Positions 59,104-64,000 of a stretch of 64,000 bases of DNA are shown one piece after another (within the stretch, counting starts at the first letter, position 1; the number at the start of each line of letters is the position of its first letter). The DNA comes from Castanea sativa (taxonomy: Eukaryota > Streptophyta > Magnoliopsida > Fagales > Fagaceae). Where the stretch lies: contig NC_134015.1 of NCBI RefSeq assembly GCF_040712315.1, forward strand, positions 19,159,614-19,223,613. Direction: 5' to 3'. The notes beneath the pieces were generated by a model. That model saw nothing but the letters and a program-made list of their open reading frames with translations, did no database searches and had not been told where the DNA came from. A program made the position numbers and the translations under genes.

Positions 59104-62100
59104 GTGTGTGTGGTAACACAATGGTGTCACGTGGATTTTCTATGAGACACATTGTGAAGAGGTAGGCTTCTTTCCCTTTGAGAACAGAACATATATAGAT
59201 GAGAGAAAGTCAATTTGTAAGTTTTAACTCATGAGGCCAGCAGGCAGCTATATATGTCTAAGATTTTTAAATTTTCTCCTCTACCCCACCCCATCCTCAT
59301 ATTTACCCGTCGTCATTCACATGCAGCTTGGTACTGGTCCTCATAAAGCCACTGAACACTTGGAGGATGAGAGCCAAGGAAGTTTTATTCCACCCTTGAA
59401 TGCATTCAAGCTTATTTCCAGTGAGGTAATTATAATTTTTTTTATCTTCCTCCCTTTTTCTTTAGAGACTCAATATTGACAAATGCTTTTTCACAAGTTT
59501 TTGAGATAATATATTGTGATTGGTGTAAAGGTTAAGTGGCGTAATATGTTATATGTAACATCCCCTCATATAGGGATGTGTGATAGCAATATGATTTATA
59601 TAGTAATAATCCACTTTGCTGACTTGCCTTTTCCGCGTACCAATTATAAGATTATGTTCCAAAGTGTGTACGAGGACTTCTTTTCCAAAAGATGTAAATG
59701 ATTGTAGTCAAATTGCTAATAGCATCCCCAAAAAAGTTAATGTTTTAGCTTAGATATTTAACATTTATTTATTTTTAATTTTTTCAAATGCCAGATGCAA
59801 TGCAAGGGTCCAGGTGAGAATATTGCTCGGGAAACAACAGTACTGTCAATACTTAAGAAATTATCAAACTATTCCTGGGATGCAAAGGCAGTGCTGACTC
59901 TAGCTACTCTCGCTTTGGACTACGGGGAATCTTGCCTACTTGCCAAAATTCAGTCATCGGACCAACTTGCCAAATCAATGGGAACCCTGAAGGGGGTACC
60001 TGTTCTCTTTGAAAAACTGAAGAAGCACAGCAAAGCAGTTGATGATCTTAAAAAGGCGATCAAAGCTACAGTGGAAGTGATCAAATGCATCATTGACTTG
60101 ACAAAGCTGTCGAATTATGACATGAATGATGTTGCAGTGGCTGTTTATTTGGCTATTGAAACTATTGTAGCCATCGCGACTCAGCTTTGCTACCTCATTA
60201 CGGATGATCAGTAAGTTCTTGTTGTCTACATGCTTATCATTTTAGAGATTCAAAGAATACAATTGAGTTACAAAACTCTTGACCACATGTACTAACTTCT
60301 TAATTAGACCACCTTATCCAATTATGAATCTTATGTATGGTCATTTTTTCCACATTCACATATATAAGAATGTCTAATTAACCTAAAAGAGGCCAAACTA
60401 AAATGAGTGTGTAGGCTATCCTCCGAGTGAGTATTCCTTTAACGGTGGCGTTGGCACTTTCACCTACAAAGCCTTTATCTACTCTTCTTTTTCTTTTCAT
60501 TAATTTGGGGAAAAAAAAAGGCTTTACCCTAATATATATAGTTGCGTGGTATATACCATCTTACTACTGTTTTTTATTTTATTTTATGGAAACCATCTTA
60601 CTACTGTTAAATGACATTAATTGGTTGCCTTACATGCCTCCATATATTTACTGCAGGGAGAAGAAACAGGAACTACAGCCCTATGCTGATAATCTCTTAG
60701 TCATCCTCACCGATCTTAAGAAAAAAAAGGGTTAGATAATTTCTAGGATGTTTTATTTATACGGATGCAAGCTTTCTTCCTTGTATTTGCACACTCAAGT
60801 AATTACTTTAGTAACTTTTTATTATTTCAAATAGTAAAATCTCTTGTCATAATAAGAGAAATAGATTTCAATTTTCACTTAAACCAAAAACTACCTGATA
60901 TTTTGGTCTGATTATAGAGAGTAATTATCAATAACCGGACGTTATAAGTTAAAAACTATTATATTTATTAAAAATAATAATTATAATTGATTCATTGCCA
61001 TAAAATGATGGGCTGCCTATAAGGATGAAAGAGTTTGGTTCAATGCAGAGGAAGAGGATTACAGAAAGCTCAAGGAAATTGTTAATGCTCCTAAGGACCT
61101 CGTGGAGGTACTTGAAAAAATATTGATTGATCCCACGAACAAGATGCCGCCACTAATTGATGGTTCCACTGAAGAAAGGGTATGCTTTATTTGTAGGACA
61201 TCTTTGCTCTTGTTTAAGTATATCAGATCACTCAATAGTTTGGTTGCTATTCATTCCAAAAAAAAAAAAAAATGATTGTTGTTATATTACTACTATACCG
61301 AGTGTAATTGTTTCTCTAAGTATGCTATGAATTTTATGACTAAACACTAAATCATCCAAAAACAAAAACAATTTTTTTCATTTAGTTTGTATCATTATTT
61401 ATATTTATCTTATTTTACTTGGTATATGTTAAGGCATATAAATTAAAGTGATATCTATAACCCTAAAAAACTGGCATTTATTATTTAATTTGTATTAAGT
61501 TAATTGATATGTATATATAATATATATTTCATGTTTTCTAAAAAATATTTTTATATATACTTTAGATCTAATGTGCAATCTTTTATTTATTTAAAAAATA
61601 AACCTTTATTTAAAATATCTAAAAAATATAAATTATGATTAATATAATTTAGAAAATAATTATATATGTACGACTTGATGAAAAGAAAATATTTGTTTTT
61701 TGAATTATAAAAAATTTTAATTTAAGCGAGACAATAATATGTGTGTTATTGTGAATTTAAAAATTATTTGACCTCCCCTATCTAAAATATCTTTTGGCCC
61801 CTGCACTGTGAAAAATCAATTGTTCTATCACAAATTGAGACTCAACCTGCTTTGTTTGTTACAAGAATATAACACACAACATATATCCACAGCTTGCTAT
61901 AATTAAATTGATGAGAAAAATGACGAATGTTTCACGTTAATCAATTTATTCAAATAAAATGATGAGAAAAATAAGAAATGTTTCACGTTAATCAGTTAAT
62001 TCAATCATGGCACTACCCCTTTTATATAAACAACTAGAGAATACAAAGTCAAAAAAATACAACTTTTTGGCAATGGGCACAATCTTCATAATGAGCTAAA

Positions 62101-63742
62101 ATGGACCTTGGACACACAATATATTTGGGTTTAGTTTGGCCTAATATTTCAAACATTTGATTGTATCGTACAAACTGCAGGTTGAAATTAATTCCCTAAA
62201 GGGGAAGAGTGTCTTCTTGTTCATTTCGGGCCTGCATATCTCCAGAGAAGACATCAAAATTCTCAAGCCATTTCTTGATAAAACAGGGAAGGAAGACCAA
62301 TATAGGATTGTGTGGATACCATTTGTGAAGCAATGGACCGAAGACCCGAAAAAGAAATGGACCGAAGACCTTCAGTTGTCTAAGATGCTATACGTACCAA
62401 CGGGTTTACCAATAGCAAGCCATAGGTACATCAATCAGAAGTGGAACTTCAAGTTTAACGAGCTCTTAATTGTGCTGATTAACGAGCGAGGAAAGGTGGA
62501 ATGTAAGAATGCAATTCACATGATCAGGGTATGCGGAGCTGATGAGGCCTTCCCATTCACTTGCCAAAGAGAAGAAACTCTGTTGATGGAAAAGGGTTTG
62601 ATAGGGTTAACAGCAACTCACGTTGATTCACCGATAGAAAACTGGGTAAAATCATTTCACAAAACTAATGCATGTATTTGCATACCTGCGCATGTGCTCA
62701 CACACGTGTTCACAATTGATATTTGCAACTGCCTTAAGTTCAGTCATCATCCTTGCCTTGTGATTATGAGGCATAAGCATCTTTTCCATCTGAAATGGGT
62801 TTGATTAATTATCATATATACACATAGATATACACATTCTTTTTCTTGGCTGATGAGGGTGTTTAGCGCCCTTCAAGTATCTATTCTTCTAAAATTTGTA
62901 GTCCTCTCTCCTCTCACACAACGCATTAGGTAATTATAGGAAATAATCTCCAGGATGGTCCACTGAAACTAGAAGTTTCTCAAGGTCTTAAGAAACATTA
63001 AGCTAACTCTGTAGAATTTGTAGATACACATTCATGCATGCAATGTAAATATATATTAAAGAGAGAGAATTTGAACTGAGTTACAAGGCTTTTAATTATA
63101 CGTGCTCTTATTTTGGGGGGGAGGAATTTTGTGCATTACACATATTCACGTACATCTATCTTGTTCATTCAGATCAAAGAAAACAACTACATCTTTTTTT
63201 ATGGAGGTGGGGACAACAACTGGATTCAAAATTTTACTGAAAGTGCAAAGGTCCTTGTCAATGATCCAATGATAAAGGGCAAAAGGATTACCATAGAGTC
63301 GGTACCCATCCAAGGTGACAACCTAAAACGATTTTGGAACAAGATTAAGAACTTGCTCCCTTCCAGGGCTCAAAGGGACACCATGATGGACTCTGTGAAG
63401 CTACATATCGAAATATTGATTTCCTACAAGAAGAAAAAGAAGGAATGGGCTGTGCTCAGCCAAGGGTCTAGCATTATAGTGATCACTGGCAAAACAATGC
63501 TGAAAGTCTTGAGGGAGTTTGAAAGTTGGAAGCAGCGTTTGGACGGGAGTGACTTCCAATCCGTTTTCATAGAATACCATAAAGAGGTTCTTGAGCCTGA
63601 TGATCAAATTTGCCATCACATGAAAATTCCATACAACAATGCGAAAATACCAGGGACCCTGGAATGCTCCGATTGTCATCGCACCATGGACACGTATATC
63701 AGTTTCAAGCGTTGCCACAAAGATGGTGATTCATGGGCTTAA
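58573..63742 (+). CDS. Sieve element occlusion (SEO) P-protein, intact, 7 exons
   Basis: Exons: 58573-58776, 59327-59425, 59795-60210, 60657-60730, 61049-61179, 62181-62645 and 63173-63742; total 1959 nt, 652 aa. All introns are GT-AG with consistent phases. The product belongs to the SEO/forisome-like family: structural phloem proteins that assemble into P-protein filaments in sieve elements and help seal them after wounding. The N-terminal SEO domain spans about residues 10-305 (LNVESLFSIVNNVLERAT; NYSWDAKAVLTLATLALDYG). A central thioredoxin-like segment follows (VEINSLKGKSVFLFISGLHI; YRIVWIPFVKQW; NAIHMIRVCGADEAFPFT). The C-terminal SEO domain begins NYIFFYGGGDNNWIQNF and ends with conserved cysteines LECSDCHRTM...FKRCH. 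Length is a little under the usual 650-750 aa. Exon 4 has 9 extra A-rich bases, three extra Lys compared with the left copy, and uses donor AAGG|GTTAGA. A likely poly(A) signal, aataaa, is at about 63992. The exon-4/5 borders are my inference from phase. Confidence 0.92.
58807..59092. repeat. Two (AT)n arrays in SEO intron 1
   Basis: Arrays at 58807-58845 and 59041-59092; the second is preceded by about 30 A residues (59010-59040). Both are shared with the pseudogene. Confidence 0.9.
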
Positions 63743-64000
63743 GTTGCTACCTTACTTCGACATGGTATTGCTACTAAATTAAATAATGTGGTTACCTAGG
63801 TAACCGGATGTTATATATATAGTATTAAGATGAGGTGTGACAATAAGTATTTATCTTTCATTTCGATGTGTGATATGAAAACATGATAGCCACTAGAAAA
63901 AAGGCAGTGTGTGTTTTTATTTCCTACCTGAAGCCCCTAGAAAAGGGCAGTGTATGTTTTTATTGGTTCTGTTTTTCTTTTCCGTTGGTTTAATAAAGGA

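Noticed and set aside
1..64000. CRISPR array, operon or bacterial defence system
   Set aside because: The window is plant nuclear DNA; repeats are microsatellites and transposons, and no spaced direct-repeat array or bacterial-type gene cluster exists.
1..64000. tRNA, rRNA or microRNA genes
   Set aside because: No complete tRNA or rRNA was recognised. Hairpins belong to transposon ends; B-box-like words occur only in the SINE-like fragments.

Overview
This is plant nuclear DNA, almost certainly from a woody eudicot. It is AT-rich and full of (AT)n microsatellites and plant-type LTR retrotransposons, LINEs, CACTA elements and hAT MITEs. Its only clear host genes belong to the sieve element occlusion (SEO, phloem P-protein) family. 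I suspect Fagaceae from the look of the retroelements, but cannot prove it from sequence alone.

Host genes. Two tandem, same-strand SEO copies lie near the window's ends. The right copy (58573-63742) can be spliced into an intact 7-exon CDS of 652 aa with consistent phases and GT/AG borders throughout. The left copy (about 3126-15599) is a pseudogene broken in several independent ways. Exon 1 is replaced by a Copia-type retroelement that abuts an intron-1 microsatellite. Exon 2 is deleted. Exon 6 is split by a 6853-bp CACTA transposon with an exact 3-bp target duplication. Exon 7 carries a frameshift and a second, about 1.07-kb CACTA-like insertion.

Layout. 1-3125: 3' end of a SIRE-like Copia element (env-like ORF, polypurine tract, partial LTR). 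3126-15900: SEO pseudogene with its two CACTA insertions. 16186-17080: LTR-like segment. 19310-22167: LINE fragments on both strands. 22168-23990: decayed Copia RT/RNase H fused to an env-like tail. 26420-27860: GC-richer LTR-like fragments. 28481-30200: long-TIR (Mutator-like) segment holding a TRIM-like LTR. 30376-30953, 32328-33025 and 57211-57879: three non-autonomous hAT-like elements, each with an 8-bp target duplication. 30962-52900: several diverged copies of a non-coding duplicated block. The last copy is interrupted by a complete Ty3/Gypsy Tat-lineage retrotransposon (39467-50644) with about 740-bp LTRs, gag-pol on the + strand and a spliced antisense ORF on the - strand.

How it fits together. 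The locus looks like a tandem SEO duplication in which one copy stayed functional and the other became a sink for transposons. I found no convincing new biological system. The best leads are: the Gypsy element, whose flanks carry a 36-bp duplication and whose 5' LTR lacks its first 8 bp, pointing to non-canonical integration; its antisense gene, which stays fully open (771 aa by my splice model) while gag-pol has 11 in-frame stops; and the CACTA element, which appears to carry host-gene exons including an EXO84-like one.
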